Below are positions 22,101-33,061 of a stretch of 64,000 nucleotides of DNA, piece after piece; the first letter of the stretch is position 1; every line of letters begins with the position of its first letter. Source of the DNA: Eucommia ulmoides (Eukaryota > Streptophyta > Magnoliopsida > Garryales > Eucommiaceae); the NCBI GenBank assembly GCA_016647705.1, contig CM028332.1, positions 31,625,300 to 31,689,299 on the forward strand. Reading direction: 5' to 3'. The notes below the pieces were generated by a model. The model was given only the letters and a program-made list of their open reading frames with translations. It made no database searches and had not been told where the DNA came from. The position numbers and the translations under genes are program-made.

Positions 22101-24306
22101 CATTTAAATATTATAATAATCACGTTATAACATAATAAAATTCACAAAAATTATTTTAATAAATTTTATGACTTAATCACAATAATAATATCTAATAAAC
22201 ATAATTCTATTAATATATAATCATTATAAATATATATTAATAATAATTTTATTAAATAAAATAATATAATATATATGTAATAAAATATTTAATTTTAAAT
22301 TATTATTTTAACAAATACAAATACAAATACAAGTATTACTGCTATTCCTCCGAAATTCGATAGGAAAATGGAGATTGAGCATCAATTTATAGTTTTACCC
22401 TTATATTCAATGATTTTCTTACAAATTCAAAATTAATTTGTGAATAATACAAGTGGAAAAAAAAATGAAGAACAAGTACTTTAGCCTCTATCAACCAAAC
22501 AACAGATGTCTCTAGAAATTGAGCCATATCGTACGTTACCAATGTCCCTGAATAGTCAGTCCACTTTCCAGAAAATACAATACCACACAGAAAGACAGAC
22601 AATAGCCATACAATTGATTTTAGTATTTATATGCCCAAATCTATTTTCCAACTGCTCATCCAATCGATTAAAAGGCCATCCGAGGTTGTTGACATTGGAG
22701 CGATCGAGATTGGTGGCGTTTTAAATTTCTTTCTTCGATGATGACTGATCGCAAATTGAAAAGAGGGGTAATGGGCCATGGCCACCATGTGGTCTTCAAT
22801 TTCAATTTGGTCCCATTGCTCCCTTTGTTATTACTAATGTTATTGTCTATTTACTGTAATAAAAGATTAAAATATAAGTCACTTTCAACAAGGACTATTT
22901 ACAATTCTATTGAGACCAATTGTTATTACAAAAAAGTCTAGGATTTTCCAAATCTATTTACTCTAGCAGACCCCTAAGTTTCAGTTCTGGAAGTAATCTG
23001 ATCTTGGAATAAAAAATGGTATCCGCAGGGGACAGTTGTATTGATCTTTCAGCCGGCAGAGGAAGCCGGAAATGGTGCAAAGAGGATGATCAAAGATGGG
23101 GCACTCGAAGATGTGGAGGCGATCTTTGCCATACACGTGTCCCATCAGCACCAAACCTCAGTCATCGGGTCGAGATCAGGACCTTTGTTAGCAGGATGTG
23201 GTTTTTTCAAAGCGGTGATCAGCCGGAAAGAGGTCGGGGCAGTTGATCCTATTTTGGCTGCATCGGCGGCGGTGATCAGCTTGCAGGGGATTGTTTCCCG
23301 TGAATCTAATCCGTTGGATTCTCAGGTTTGTCTGCATTTCTCTCTCTCTCTCTCTCTTCCTTTCTCTCTTTTAAGACTTGAAAGGACTTGTGATTTGTTT
23401 GTTCAGGTGGTGTCTGTGACTTCATTCAATGGGGGACAAAATCTAGATGAAATACCAGACACGGTTGTCTTGCTTGGAACACTCAGGGCTTTCTCCAACA
23501 CAAGCTTTTACCAACTTGTTCACAGAATACAGGAGGTTAGTCTGAGTCATTCTCATCTTTCAACTTCATCAAACAAAAAAAATAGTTGGTGGTGAACGGT
23601 CCACAAACTTAAAATATATTTCTGCTCATACAATCTACTTGCTACATTGAGAAGTTTAATAATTGTGCCAGAAGTCCAATGTCACTGTACTACGAAAATC
23701 ATATAAAACTTTTTAAGAATTTTAGTAATTCTGTCATAAATCTAAAGTTACCGACAGAAAATGAAAATCACTAGTGTATGCAATAATTTTTTATTTCTGG
23801 AATTTTTAAAAAGTTACTATAGTGAGTGGATTGGGTGAATAATGAATCGTGAAAATTGAGGCACATATCAAAAACATCCCATTTTGGTAATATATTTCTT
23901 AAATGTGTATTCATCCAAACAGGTCATAGTAGAACAAGCCAGCGTATTCAGATGCTCAGCCACAGTTGACTTCTTCGAGAAACAAGACAGGATCTACCCA
24001 CCAACAGTGAACGATGATCGGATGTACGAACATGTGAGGAGAGTGGCGTCCGATTTGGTGGGTCCGACGAACTTCATGGTGGTGCCACCGATGATGGGGG
24101 CAGAGGACTTCTCCTTCTACTCGGAGGTGATTCCGGCCGCCTTCTACTACATAGGCATAAGGAACGAGACCCTCGGTTCGTTCCACTCTGGCCACTCGCC
24201 GCATTTCATGATTGACGAGGATGTTCTTCCAGTGGGCGCAGCAGCTCACGCCGCTATCGCCGAGAGATATCTCAACGATCGTCAGCATCGTTTATCGGAA
24301 GTGTAA
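18632..24306 (+). CDS. ILL6: IAA-amino acid hydrolase ILR1-like, ILL6-type (M20D amidohydrolase), five exons
   Basis: Exons 18632-19105, 20529-20654, 23029-23325, 23407-23535 and 23923-24306 join in phase 0 with GT-AG introns to give about 469 aa. Residues 1-22 look like a signal peptide (hydrophobic [13 protein letters not shown]). Metal-site residues of the M20D family are present: C176 and H178 (MHACGHDAH), E211/E212 (QPAEE), H236 (IHV) and H433 (GHSPHF). MGAEDF is at 400-405. The NINW and [10 protein letters not shown] text and family memory favour ILL6, which cleaves jasmonoyl- or auxin-amino acid conjugates in the ER. The normally conserved GGHA segment in the lid/dimerisation domain is missing near residue 268. 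The upstream in-frame ATG at 18377 was not used because it would bury the signal peptide. No KDEL-like tail is seen. Confidence 0.9.
20529..20654 (+). CDS. ILL6: ILL6-like exon 2 (residues 159-200)
   Basis: Encodes EAVEWEH followed by the metal-binding motif MHACGHDAH and an AKILK helix. Acceptor is ccggtag, donor is gttggt. It is exactly 42 codons, in phase with its neighbours. Confidence 0.9.
20993..21633. mobile_element. MITE-like element in intron 2
   Basis: The left end (ggtgaaaattcc ... ctaattggtgaaaaatc ... ttgatttagtcc) is mirrored by the right end (gactaaatcaaaag ... ggatttttaaccaattag ... cctctcacc), giving inverted ends of roughly 85 bp. The interior has two 75-bp tandem units (from 21301 and 21376) and several GTTACATGTAAC-type palindromes. 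It is non-coding, and no clear target duplication was found. Confidence 0.55.
21301..21450. repeat. 75-bp tandem duplication
   Basis: Two units, each beginning aaaatatcaaa(t/c)tttt and containing agagacatgtaactaaaaag, with a few substitutions between them. Confidence 0.8.
21721..21738. repeat. poly(C) run in intron 2
   Basis: Eighteen C, followed about 45 bp later by 'ttctaagatacagcgatc', matching the arrangement at 8051-8120. It may mark a short dispersed element. Confidence 0.8.
23029..23325 (+). CDS. ILL6: ILL6-like exon 3 (residues 201-299)
   Basis: Starts after ccgcag with [18 protein letters not shown], then AIFAIHV and GPLLAG. After VISRK it goes to [12 protein letters not shown], where homologues have a Gly-Gly-His-Ala stretch. 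Roughly six residues appear deleted in frame. Ends at gtttgt. Confidence 0.88.
23407..23535 (+). CDS. ILL6: ILL6-like exon 4 (residues 300-342)
   Basis: Follows an 81-bp intron with a CT-rich tract. Encodes the second half of the lid domain ([28 protein letters not shown]). Ends GAG before gttagt. Confidence 0.88.
23923..24306 (+). CDS. ILL6: ILL6-like exon 5 (residues 343-469, stop)
   Basis: Encodes the return to the catalytic domain: CSATVDFFE, the MGAEDFSFY motif, GHSPHF with the last metal His, and [12 protein letters not shown] stop at 24304-24306. Confidence 0.9.
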   Translation, partial: VIVEQASVFRCSATVDFFEKQDRIYPPTVNDDRMYEHVRRVASDLVGPTNFMVVPPMMGAEDFSFYSEVIPAAFYYIGIRNETLGSFHSGHSPHFMIDEDVLPVGAAAHAAIAERYLNDRQHRLSEV

Positions 24307-24327
24307 ATGGGTGAATAGATGTCACTA

Positions 24328-24352
24328 TATATATATATATATATTTTTTTTT
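24328..24352. repeat. (AT)n then poly(T) in the 3' UTR region
   Basis: A run of TA units leads directly into T residues about 20 bp after the stop codon. Confidence 0.8.
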
Positions 24353-24654
24353 TTTGGATGTAGAGTGGGAGAAAAAATTAGACATAACCGTTGTATCATG
24401 TCAGTATTGCCACATCGTGTAACTGACCACTTAAATACCTGCTTTTTAATGTGGTCATATTCAGTTGCTAGTTATTAGTGGTGGGTGGAATTCACTTACA
24501 TATAAGGGGTGGGGCGGTTGCACCATCGTCAATTTACAACTGTTGTATCTAATATTTTTTGTGGTGGCGGGGTTAGAGACAGAAGTGGAAGATGGTCAAA
24601 TTCTAATGCAATTGTAGCTGATTATTTCAAGTATAGAAGATTTATTATTATTCA

Positions 24655-24661
24655 TAATAAA
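24655..24661 (+). terminator. candidate polyadenylation signal
   Basis: AATAAA-containing text (cataataaag) lies about 350 bp after the stop codon. Plant polyadenylation signals are loose, so this is only a candidate 3' end for the amidohydrolase transcript. Confidence 0.35.
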
Positions 24662-24955
24662 GTTCCATCTCAATAGACGGAAGGAACAAAGCAAAAGTTA
24701 GAATTTGAAGCATACGGATTATGTTGCTGCAATTCAAAGTTTAAGCATCTGCATCCCACAACTTTGAAGGTATCTACAAGATTAAATTGGTAATTTAAAA
24801 ATAAAATTAAAAAAAATCTAAGGCTCTGTTTGGTTGAAAGAAAAATAAAACTAAATTGGTGGAGTAGAAGTAGATAGAAAAACAAAATTTGAGCAATTAA
24901 ATTAATTAACATTAATTTTTTTTAAAAAACTTATACTTAGTAAAAGAAAGTCAAA

Positions 24956-25141
24956 TCATATATTAGTATTGACCTTTTCACATGATTGGGGCCCATGCAT
25001 ATTAAGAATGATAGAAAAACAATGATAATTTGTGAGATAAGAGAGATAATGATTTATCCTACTAGAGCGATTGGAGGGATATGATGCCACAGAAGGTTGG
25101 GTCTTAGAAGGAGTTAGGACAGGATCATTAGACATAGGCAA
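24956..25141 (-). pseudogene. copia integrase-RT linker (element A), truncated edge
   Basis: The text SYLTNYHCFSIILNMHGPQS matches the segment in element B at about 52735-52800, which precedes RT. Homology to element B ends here, so this is the broken 3' edge of element A. Confidence 0.65.
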
Positions 25142-25299
25142 GCTTCAAGGGCGATCGGTAGAGCTGGAGGGTCTCGATCAGTTGGTGATTATGGAGTGAG
25201 CTCAGAGGTACCTAGAACAACATCATCACGGAACAATTCAAGAGATGGATCAATAAAGAATCTAGAGTTAGTAATGGATGATGTATCAAATGAGGTCAA

Positions 25300-26298
25300 G
25301 GGAAAAGATATTTGATATTACCAAGAGACAATATGATGAGAGATTCGAAGAGTTTTAGAGATGGGGTCGAACACCGATACCTTTTATGTTCAATGCCATA
25401 TCCGAGAAAACAACATAGGTGAGTCCTTAGCTCTACCTTGTTTTCATATGGTTTGAGAAGAATAAAAAAAACATAATCAAATACTTTGAGAGAAGAATAA
25501 GTGGGAGGTTACTAAAAAGATGCTCATGTGGTGACTGATGCTTAATTATAGTAGAATGGACACGATTGATAGTGTATACAACGATTAGAGTGATGTCACC
25601 TCGAAAGCGCTCAGGACATAATGGAGAAAGAAGGAGGGCACAAACTGTGTGAAGAATGTGTCTTTGTTTGCATTCGGTTCGTCCGTTTTGCTGGGAGGTA
25701 CTAAAACACGAGCAATGAGGGAGTGTATTATTTTTTTAAGCAGGTTGAGGAATGCACGATCCTTGTACTCCATTGCATTATCTGAATAAAAAATCTTAAT
25801 ATTTTGAGAAAATTGAGCTTTGACCATGGAAGAGAAATCAGAATAGATTTGGAATAGTTCAAATATATTTTTCATAAGAAACAACCATGTATATTGAGAG
25901 TACTCGTCTATAAATATGATAAAATATTGAGAACCACCTATTTTTGCATGAGGGGAAGGACCTCGCACATCAGAATGCACTAAATTAAATGGTGCAATGA
26001 AAACAAACTAACTATAATTAAAATGTCGAGTTCGTTGTTTTGTAAGTTGACACTGAATACAATCAAGTGACACATGTTGAACTGAACCTAATTGACCATT
26101 ATAAATAATAGATTTGAGTTAACAGGATAAAGTCTGATCTAATCGGTAATTCCACAGTGCCAAGGGTGACGTTGGTAAAATGGAGGCAAAAAACTAACAA
26201 TGTGATGTTTGTAGAGATGGGATTTAGAGGTTGGTGAACTTAAAGAGTCGTACGACTTTACAACCAGTCCTAAGAAGCTTTCATGTTTGAGGGTCTTG
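25300..26298 (-). pseudogene. copia integrase and pre-integrase (element A)
   Basis: The open piece 25585-25980 holds HSDVRGPSP (first core Asp) and the second core region FYSDNAMEYK. Above it, to 26298, lie CIQCQLTKQ-like zinc-region text and remains of the pre-integrase domain. The downstream core and linker (GYGIEHK-like) run to about 25300 with breaks. The reading frame is interrupted at 26298 by element C. Confidence 0.75.
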
Positions 26299-26772
26299 TG
26301 TTGATTAAATCTCATAATCGCAATATTACAAAAATTAATTAATGATCTTAATCATACATGATTAAAATGACACAATAATTTCAAGAACAGTTACCGAAAG
26401 CATACCTATTTGAACAATTGCAGATGATTGATCGTCGCAATAGATTACACACTAGGTCTTTCTATATATGTTCTAGATTTTCAGTTATGGTGGTTCTCAA
26501 TGGGAAGAAACCCTTAAATCTAGACTAGAGAGGGGACCTAGTATTTGTAATATTGGTTTCTCATTGGGCCCTCCCTACAACGGACTTCAATGAGACCCAA
26601 AACTTACACTTGCCACTCAATTGAGCTTCTACACAAAAGATATTACAACCCAAATAAAAATGTGATAACTATTTAATTGGAATGCTTATATAATAGACTA
26701 TACATTAACCCGTTTTTATAAAATAATTAATTCAATTAATGTTAGCTCATATTTAATAATAATTTTTTAACA
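26299..26772 (-). repeat. 3' LTR of element C
   Basis: Plus-strand text starts TGTTGATTAAATC and ends TTTTTTAACA. It pairs with 43840-44312, sharing gattgatcgtcgca(a/g)and the cccttaaatctagactagag block, with scattered differences. Confidence 0.88.
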
Positions 26773-26790
26773 TTTTCCTACTTGGGCTAC
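26773..26790 (-). other. polypurine tract of element C
   Basis: On the minus strand the text AAGTAGGAAAAT directly precedes the LTR start. AAGTGGGAG-type tracts are usual for this copia group. It primes plus-strand synthesis. Confidence 0.6.
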
Positions 26791-27446
26791 ATTAATTGAT
26801 TTTTAAGTACTTATAAATTTAATTTTGAAAACAAGACTCTTGGGTTAATAATAGAAAAAAAAAATATTATTTTGTGTGGCTACACTTTTTAAAGAAATGA
26901 TAGTCTATAAGTAGTATCTCGATAAACTTATCTGATTCAACATGATCTTAATATTGGATTATGATAGTTTATATGTTAATCTTAACAAATATAAGACTTT
27001 TTATAGTCACAAATACTTATAACCATATCGACATGGATTGTAAGCCCAATAGTGTAGTAAGAAACTAATGTTAACATGTGATCATTATCTATATACATTA
27101 TTTCTTATCAATCTTCATTACAATTTCTCAACAAAATGAAATTGTCGCAATTTCTCAATAAAATGAAATTGCTTGATTTTAGCAAATCATATGTCACTAA
27201 CAATTCACCATGAGATCTCAAAATAGTATTTTGTGATAACCAAAAGTATACAACCGTAATTCTTAAAACACAATATCTTAAAATACCATATTGTATATTC
27301 AATTCAAATAATACGACATACAATAATTTAATACGCAATAATGATGATCATCAAAAGATTTCAATTTTGCAAATCGCATAACAATAGTGATTAATGTTTA
27401 CACGATATAATCATCAAAATAAAAAAAAAATTATAAAGGCTTCCAC

Positions 27447-28190
27447 TAAACCAAAGAATTAAAAGATTCAATGACACCCATATTCACAACATATTCCTTC
27501 AACGCTATGGGCCTTAAATCTTTGGTTAGAGGATCAGCTAGCATGGACTTAGTTTTTATATGTTCAATCACGATATCTTTTTTCTTCACTCAGTCCTTGA
27601 TTGTGAGGTACTTGATTTTCATATGCTTGGAATCCGTATTGATCTTATTGTTCTTGGAGTAGAATAGAGCTGGATTATTATCACAATATATCACAATGGG
27701 TCGAGAGATAGAATGAACAACTTGCATCTCCAAGATCAGATTTCTTAGCCAAATAGCTTGAGAGAATGCACCATAACAAGCTATAAACTCAAGATACATA
27801 GTCGAGGATGCTATTAGGCTCTACTTGATACTTTTTCACGAAATAGCTCCACCAGCTAGCACAAAAATGTATCCTGAAGTAGATTTGCGATCGTCTAAAC
27901 AACAACTAAAATCAGAATCTAAGTATCCAACTATGTCAAGATTATCAACCCTCCTATACACAAGCATAAAGTATTTCGTTCTTTGTAGATATCTCATGAC
28001 TTTCTTAGCATCAGCCCAATGATCATGCCTAGGGTTTAACAAATATCTACTAAGAATATTAACAATAAAGGCGATATCAGATCTCGTATATACTTGTGCA
28101 AACATTAGGCTACCAATTGCACTGGCATAAGGAATAGTCTTTATGGCACCATTTTCCAAATCATTCTTCAGACATTGTTCATTGTGGATT
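27447..28190 (-). pseudogene. copia RNase H (element C)
   Basis: Pieces 27836-28159 and 27590-27799 carry MRYLQRTKYFML, GYLDSDF, DRKSTSGYIF and IVIYCDNNPAL, the usual copia RNase H landmarks. The tail IEHIKTKSMLADPLTKDLRP ends at about 27447, the normal polyprotein end. A frameshift separates the pieces, and the AEAEY segment is altered (SMLEFIACYGA-like). Confidence 0.8.
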
Positions 28191-28960
28191 TTATCTCATT
28201 TCACAACAGATACATCACCAGTTTTGCACGTTTGCATATTGAACCTTTTAAACACACGATCGATATAGGCTCTCTGAGATAGCTCAAGGAGGTTTCGAGA
28301 TATATCACGATAAATCTTAATACTCAGGACAAAAGATGCTTCTCTAGGATCCTTCATGTCAAAATTAGTAGACAAATGGCGTTTGGTATCATTTAGGAGA
28401 TTTATATCGCTATTAGCAAGCAGGATGTCATTGACGTAGAGAACCATAAAAATGAACTTGCTCCCACTAATTTTCATGTAGATGCACTGATCAAACTTGT
28501 TTTCTACAAAACCAAAAGATCATGTCAAATTCAAGTACCACTGACGAGAAGCTTGCTTGAGACCATAAATAGACCTTTTCAATCTGCATACCATGTTCTA
28601 TTTTCCATTTTTCTTAAGTCTTTCAGGTTGTGATATGTAGACCTCCTCACTTAAATCTCCATTGAGAAAAACTGTCTTGACATCCATTTGGTGAAGCTCT
28701 AAGTCAAAATGAGCTACCAATGCCATAATTAGCCTAAATGAATCTTTGGTGAAAACTAGTGAGAAGTCTCTGTGAAATCAATGCCTTCTCGCTGTGTATA
28801 CCCTTTAGCAACCAATTGGGTCTTGAATATTTCAATATTCCATTTGTTATCTCTCTTGGTCTTGAATACCCATTTGCATCAAATGGGTTTATATCATTTG
28901 GGAAGATTAAGAAGTTCCCAAACATCATTATTTGACATAGACTGCATCTCATCTCCTATA
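28190..28960 (-). pseudogene. copia reverse transcriptase (element C)
   Basis: The piece 28196-28477 reads VLYVNDILLANSD, where the usual active site is YVDD: the first catalytic Asp is Asn. It continues with the FDMKDPREASFVLSIKI segment. Upstream pieces to 28960 hold the N-terminal RT (EMQSMSNNDVWEL) across frameshifts. The linker is interrupted at 29013 by a solo LTR. Confidence 0.8.
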
Positions 28961-29224
28961 ACAATTAGCTATTCATTTGCCTGATTATTATTGAGAGCTT
29001 CATGATAAGTAGTTGATAGGTGTGATCTACCTACATATTTCTAAACCGAATTAAGTTAGTTTTCGAGCGTTTATATAGTATTTTTCTTATGTTTTAATTA
29101 GTTTTTATACTTTTTGTATAAATCAGGTGTGTGGGGGCAAAAAAGTATGAAACTGGAGCGAAAACGATAAGATCAAACCAAAAACGGTTGAAGAACGGTG
29201 GAAAAACAAGCTTGGAGACAAAAT

Positions 29225-29432
29225 TGTGAAAGAAGCCCACCGCCTAGGCGTCCAGACCATCGCCTAGGTAGTGAAAATACTGAGAAAGCCTTATTCTTGT
29301 TGGACACTCACTGCCTAGGCGGTGAAACGGAAGAATGTTTTCCAAATCAATCGCTGTCCTCACTGCCGCGACGATCAACTGACCGACATACCTACCGCCT
29401 AGGCGGTGAATCCCACCACCTAGGTGGTGACC
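29225..29432. repeat. cluster of CCGCCTAGGCGG-type palindromes
   Basis: Five copies of a palindrome centred on CCTAGG occur in about 200 bp (near 29229, 29252, 29310, 29396 and 29418). The best, accgcctaggcggtg, is a near-perfect inverted repeat. Confidence 0.8.
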
Positions 29433-29935
29433 CTCTGCACAGACTGAAGATATTTTTAGATATTTTTAGGATATTTTACCTATATATATCCCCTCTCCTT
29501 TCTCTTCTCTGGGCTCTCTTGTATTTTTGAGCCCCTTAGAATATATCTAAGGGTAGATAGAGTAGTTGTAGAAGGAGATCTCACATCCCAAAGTGGAGAA
29601 GACGGTAAAGCGATCGTTGAGCGTTCTTAGCGGCTAATCTTCGGACGAGGCTACGTTCTTCGATTCTTTTCCTTATTTCTTTAACTTAGGATCATGTGAG
29701 CATGTTTAGCTCGATTTCAATGTTTATACAGTTATGATCAAGAGTTAAATGTGGATTGTATAGGGATTAAAAATAAATTTACGAATATGTGTTTGGATGA
29801 TTTCGGTGTTGCTTTTATGTTTGTTCTTCATAGTTTGATTGTGTTTATCGTATTATTTGTTTATCATGCTTAATTAGATACATGGAGAATATAGGGTTTG
29901 GCAAATCCTGGATTCGGATTAGGATAAACAAACGC

Positions 29936-30333
29936 CACGATTCTATAACCCGGTCGGGGTTTGGATTGTGGACAATCAATGACGTTGGGGCAAGACTCAT
30001 GCGACCTAGGGTCGTTAAGACGTTGATGGGGACTTCTTCGTTGACATGAAGTTGCGTTATATCCATCGACTTACACTCGGGAGAGGTGGCGAGAGAGTTT
30101 TAGACCGGAGATTGTCGATAGCGTAAATACAACGCACGATCCAATAACCTGGTCGGGAGTTGGATTGTGTGCAATCAATGATGCTGGGTGAGACTTACGT
30201 GACCTAGGGTCATTAAAACGTTGAGGGGTACTTCTCCGTTGACTCGAAGTCATGTATTCCCCCGTCTTATACTCGGGAGAGATGGCGGTAGAGTTTACAT
30301 ACAGAGATTGTCAAATAAGTTGAACACCGTAAA
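29936..30333 (+). repeat. 199-bp tandem duplication in solo LTR
   Basis: Units from 29936 and 30135 share cacgatycwataac, cggtcggg, attggattgtg-like, acctagggtc and actcgggaga blocks in the same order, with about one change in six to seven bases by eye. Confidence 0.75.
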
Positions 30334-30605
30334 CGTGAGTAAATTGAGATCGAACACGTATTTGTAAATACGTTAATCCCTAGGCGATTCTTTCCCCTAA
30401 AATATATTAGTATATTTGTATAGTTAATTTAGGCTATATTAGTATTAGTTTAATTAATTAAATACATTTGTTTTTAGCCTAGATAAAGTTAGGTCATGAC
30501 AAACGCGATACTCGATAGCAACGACACCAATCCCTGTGGATACGATAACCCGATCTTTCACGATCACACTATACTAAAACTTTGACCTCATACACTTGCG
30601 AGTAG

Positions 30606-31000
30606 TCAATACATCGAGGATAAAATCCTACGCTGTACACTAGTCGAGTCCAGTTTTTCTCCAATGTCATACTCTCTCTCTCCAAGGTAAACGTAATAGT
30701 CGTTAGAAATGGATGTCCTTCTAGTTCTTTGCGATCTTCTCACTTGTACTTCAGAAGAAGACTCATTCGTAGGCTCATTGGTAAGAGGAATCTCATCTGT
30801 AATAGGCGTTACTTCGGCATTAGGAGGAATGACAATATCTACTCCTCGTTGAATCGATCGATTAATGGCTCCATCATAAGAGATGACATCTGAGGTTGGC
30901 AAGGGTAAAGAAACAACATCAATGGGTTCCACTCTTTCATCAAACTAAGAAGGAATAACATCAGCAACATCCAACTCCAAAAACTTTGCCACTTGAGATT
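30606..31000 (-). pseudogene. copia integrase-RT linker (element C)
   Basis: The piece 30606-30932 is Ser/Thr/Glu-rich with RRSQRTRR followed by YYVYLGE, the usual disordered link between copia integrase and RT. It continues, across the solo LTR, into the RT text at 29008. Confidence 0.7.
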
Positions 31001-31049
31001 CAACAACTCTAGTGCCACAAGTCGTACAATAAAACATATATCCTTTTGA

Positions 31050-31870
31050 GTGACTAGGATACCCTTTAAAGTAGCATCTAGTAGTTCTCAAATCTGACTT
31101 CTTCATAGAAGGATCGCAGATCTTTACCTCAGCTTAACACCCCTATACTCTGAAATGATTCAAACTAGGTTTTTTGTTCATCCACAGTTCAAATGGTGTT
31201 TTAAGCACTGACTTGCTAGAAACACAGTTCTGAATATAGGTTGCTGTTTTGATGGCTTCACCCCACAAGTATTTTGGAAAATTCGATCTATTCATCATGT
31301 TCTTCTTCATTTCCATAAGAGGGTGGTTGCGGCTTTTTGCCACGCCATTCAATTTAGGACTTCTAGGTATAGTATACTGAGTAATAATACCCTTATCCTG
31401 TAAGCACCTTGCAAAATGTCCCTTCTTTTATCCGGCATCACCGTGCTTCCCATAATACTCACCAACTCGATTAGATCTTACAATCTTTATGACTTTCCCT
31501 AACTATTTCTCAACTTCAGTTCGGAAGACTTTGAACATTTCAAGAGCATCTACCTTTTCTTTAATCAAATAAACATAGCTATATCGAGAGAAATCATCAA
31601 TGAATGTAGTGAAGTACTTGTTGCCACACAAGGTAGTCGAGTAAGACCCACTGATGTATGTATGAATAATCTTCACAAATTCTAACTACGAGTGACACAT
31701 TTTTTCTTGGTCTTTGTCATTTTTTCTCTCACATAATCAACACAAACTCCCAAGTCATCAGAATTAAGAGGAGGAAAAATCTCAGAACCAATTAAACGTT
31801 CTACTCATTCCTTAAAAATGTGCCCTAAACACTTATGCCACAACAACGAAGATCTTTCCTTAGTCAAAGA
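31050..31870 (-). pseudogene. copia integrase (element C)
   Basis: WHKCLGH with CVDYVREKM-type zinc-region text lies at about 31860-31700. The core follows in shifting frames. The C-terminal core NGVAKSRNHPLMEM, YLWGEA and TPFELW is at 31352-31143. Several stops and frame changes break it. Confidence 0.75.
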
Positions 31871-32183
31871 TCTTTTAGGGGGAGTGTTTTCAACATTGTA
31901 AGAAAAAGCAGATAACAACAATAATTTATAAAGCTCATTAGATAAAACACAATTTTCAATCACTTTAGAGTCATAAATCATCTCAACTCTTTTATTTGAA
32001 AAAGTGAAACAATATCCAACTTTGTTAAGTATTGAAAGAGAAAGCCAATTTCTTCTAAACGAAGGTACGTAGAAAATTTTGTCCAAAACAAGTTGAAAAC
32101 CAGAATCTAATTCTAAAACAGTAATCCCAATATGCTCAACACCAATCACGATATCACTGCCAACTTTAAGCTTTCACTCTTTC
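31805..32183 (-). pseudogene. copia protease remnant and pre-integrase (element C)
   Basis: Reading resumes at VGSDIVIGVEHIGIT and runs through IFYVPSFRRNWLSLSIL to LLWHKCLGH. The usual WxxDSGAT catalytic segment, expected just after gag, is missing: gag ends at 32184 and the text jumps to the middle of the protease. A deletion of roughly 70 codons is inferred. Confidence 0.65.
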
Positions 32184-33061
32184 TCACTTGGCTTCTTCGG
32201 ATTTCTTATCCTCTTGTTCTTTCTTCTTCTTCTCTAGACAATTCTTAAACTTAAAGCAATCAACCCTCGTATGACTCTTCTTGTTGCAGTGATAGCACTT
32301 AAGGACTGTGTTCTTGGTATCTCTATTTCTCTGCTTCTTACTCCCATGCTTCTTGAAATTCTTACTTTTCTTGTGACTGTGAAAGTTGGGCTTTCTAGTC
32401 TTTTCACCTCTCTTCTGATTATTTGGCTTTCTAGGAGCAATAAAATGAGCAGATTTATTCTTTTTTCTTTTCAACTTTTCCTCCTCAGCCACACACTTAG
32501 TGATCAGATCTTTCACACTCCACTCCAAGTCTAATTCAGGGTGTCATAGGTAGTCTTGATTTGGCTAAAAGAAGATGATACAGTGTTGAGAACTTTATGA
32601 ACAATGAACTTATCGGGAATGGAAATGTCTTGTGCTTTCAATCTAGTTTGAAGATGCATCATTCTCTAGATGAATTCACAAATGCCTTTTGTATCATCGT
32701 ACCTCATATTCATCAATCCATCTATAAAATACCCAGTTTTGGCATTGTCAGATGTTTGGTATATGTTTCCCACAGTAATGAGAAATTTTTTAGCATTATT
32801 GCTCTCAGGTATTCCTTTAAGGAGATGTTCAACAATGGACTTCTTGATTGAAATGAGACTTAAATAGTTCAATATTTCCCATTTTACATAATGAGATCTC
32901 TCAAATTCAGTGCTCTCATCAGTAGGTCGATGAGGTTCATCTTCATGCAGAGCCATGTTCGAGTCCATTATTCCTAAAGCGAACTCTATGTATGATCTCC
33001 ATCTCTTATAGTTCGACCCATTTAGAATTTCAATCATGTCATTATTGTTATTTACAGCAAA
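32184..33061 (-). pseudogene. copia gag (element C)
   Basis: The N-terminal piece 33037-32666 (ILNGSNYKRWRSYIEFALG) is the UBN2-type capsid. After a frameshift near 32665 it continues in 32528-32184 with a Lys-rich stretch and the CCHC knuckle CYHCNKKSHTRVDC. The tail is highly charged. Confidence 0.8.

Larger units (their letters stand above)
29014..30601 (+). mobile_element. solo LTR (about 1.59 kb), likely Ty3/gypsy
   Basis: Inserted in the integrase-RT linker of element C, with a perfect 5-bp target duplication GTAGT at 29009-29013 and 30602-30606. Removing it restores the copia reading text on the minus strand. It starts TGATAGGTGTGATC. Its right end (tccctgtggatacgataacc ... tacacttgcga) resembles the LTR ends of plant Tat/Athila-type gypsy elements, though it ends GA rather than CA. 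It contains CCTAGG palindromes and a 199-bp tandem duplication. Strand was set by the LTR-end similarity. Confidence 0.8.
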
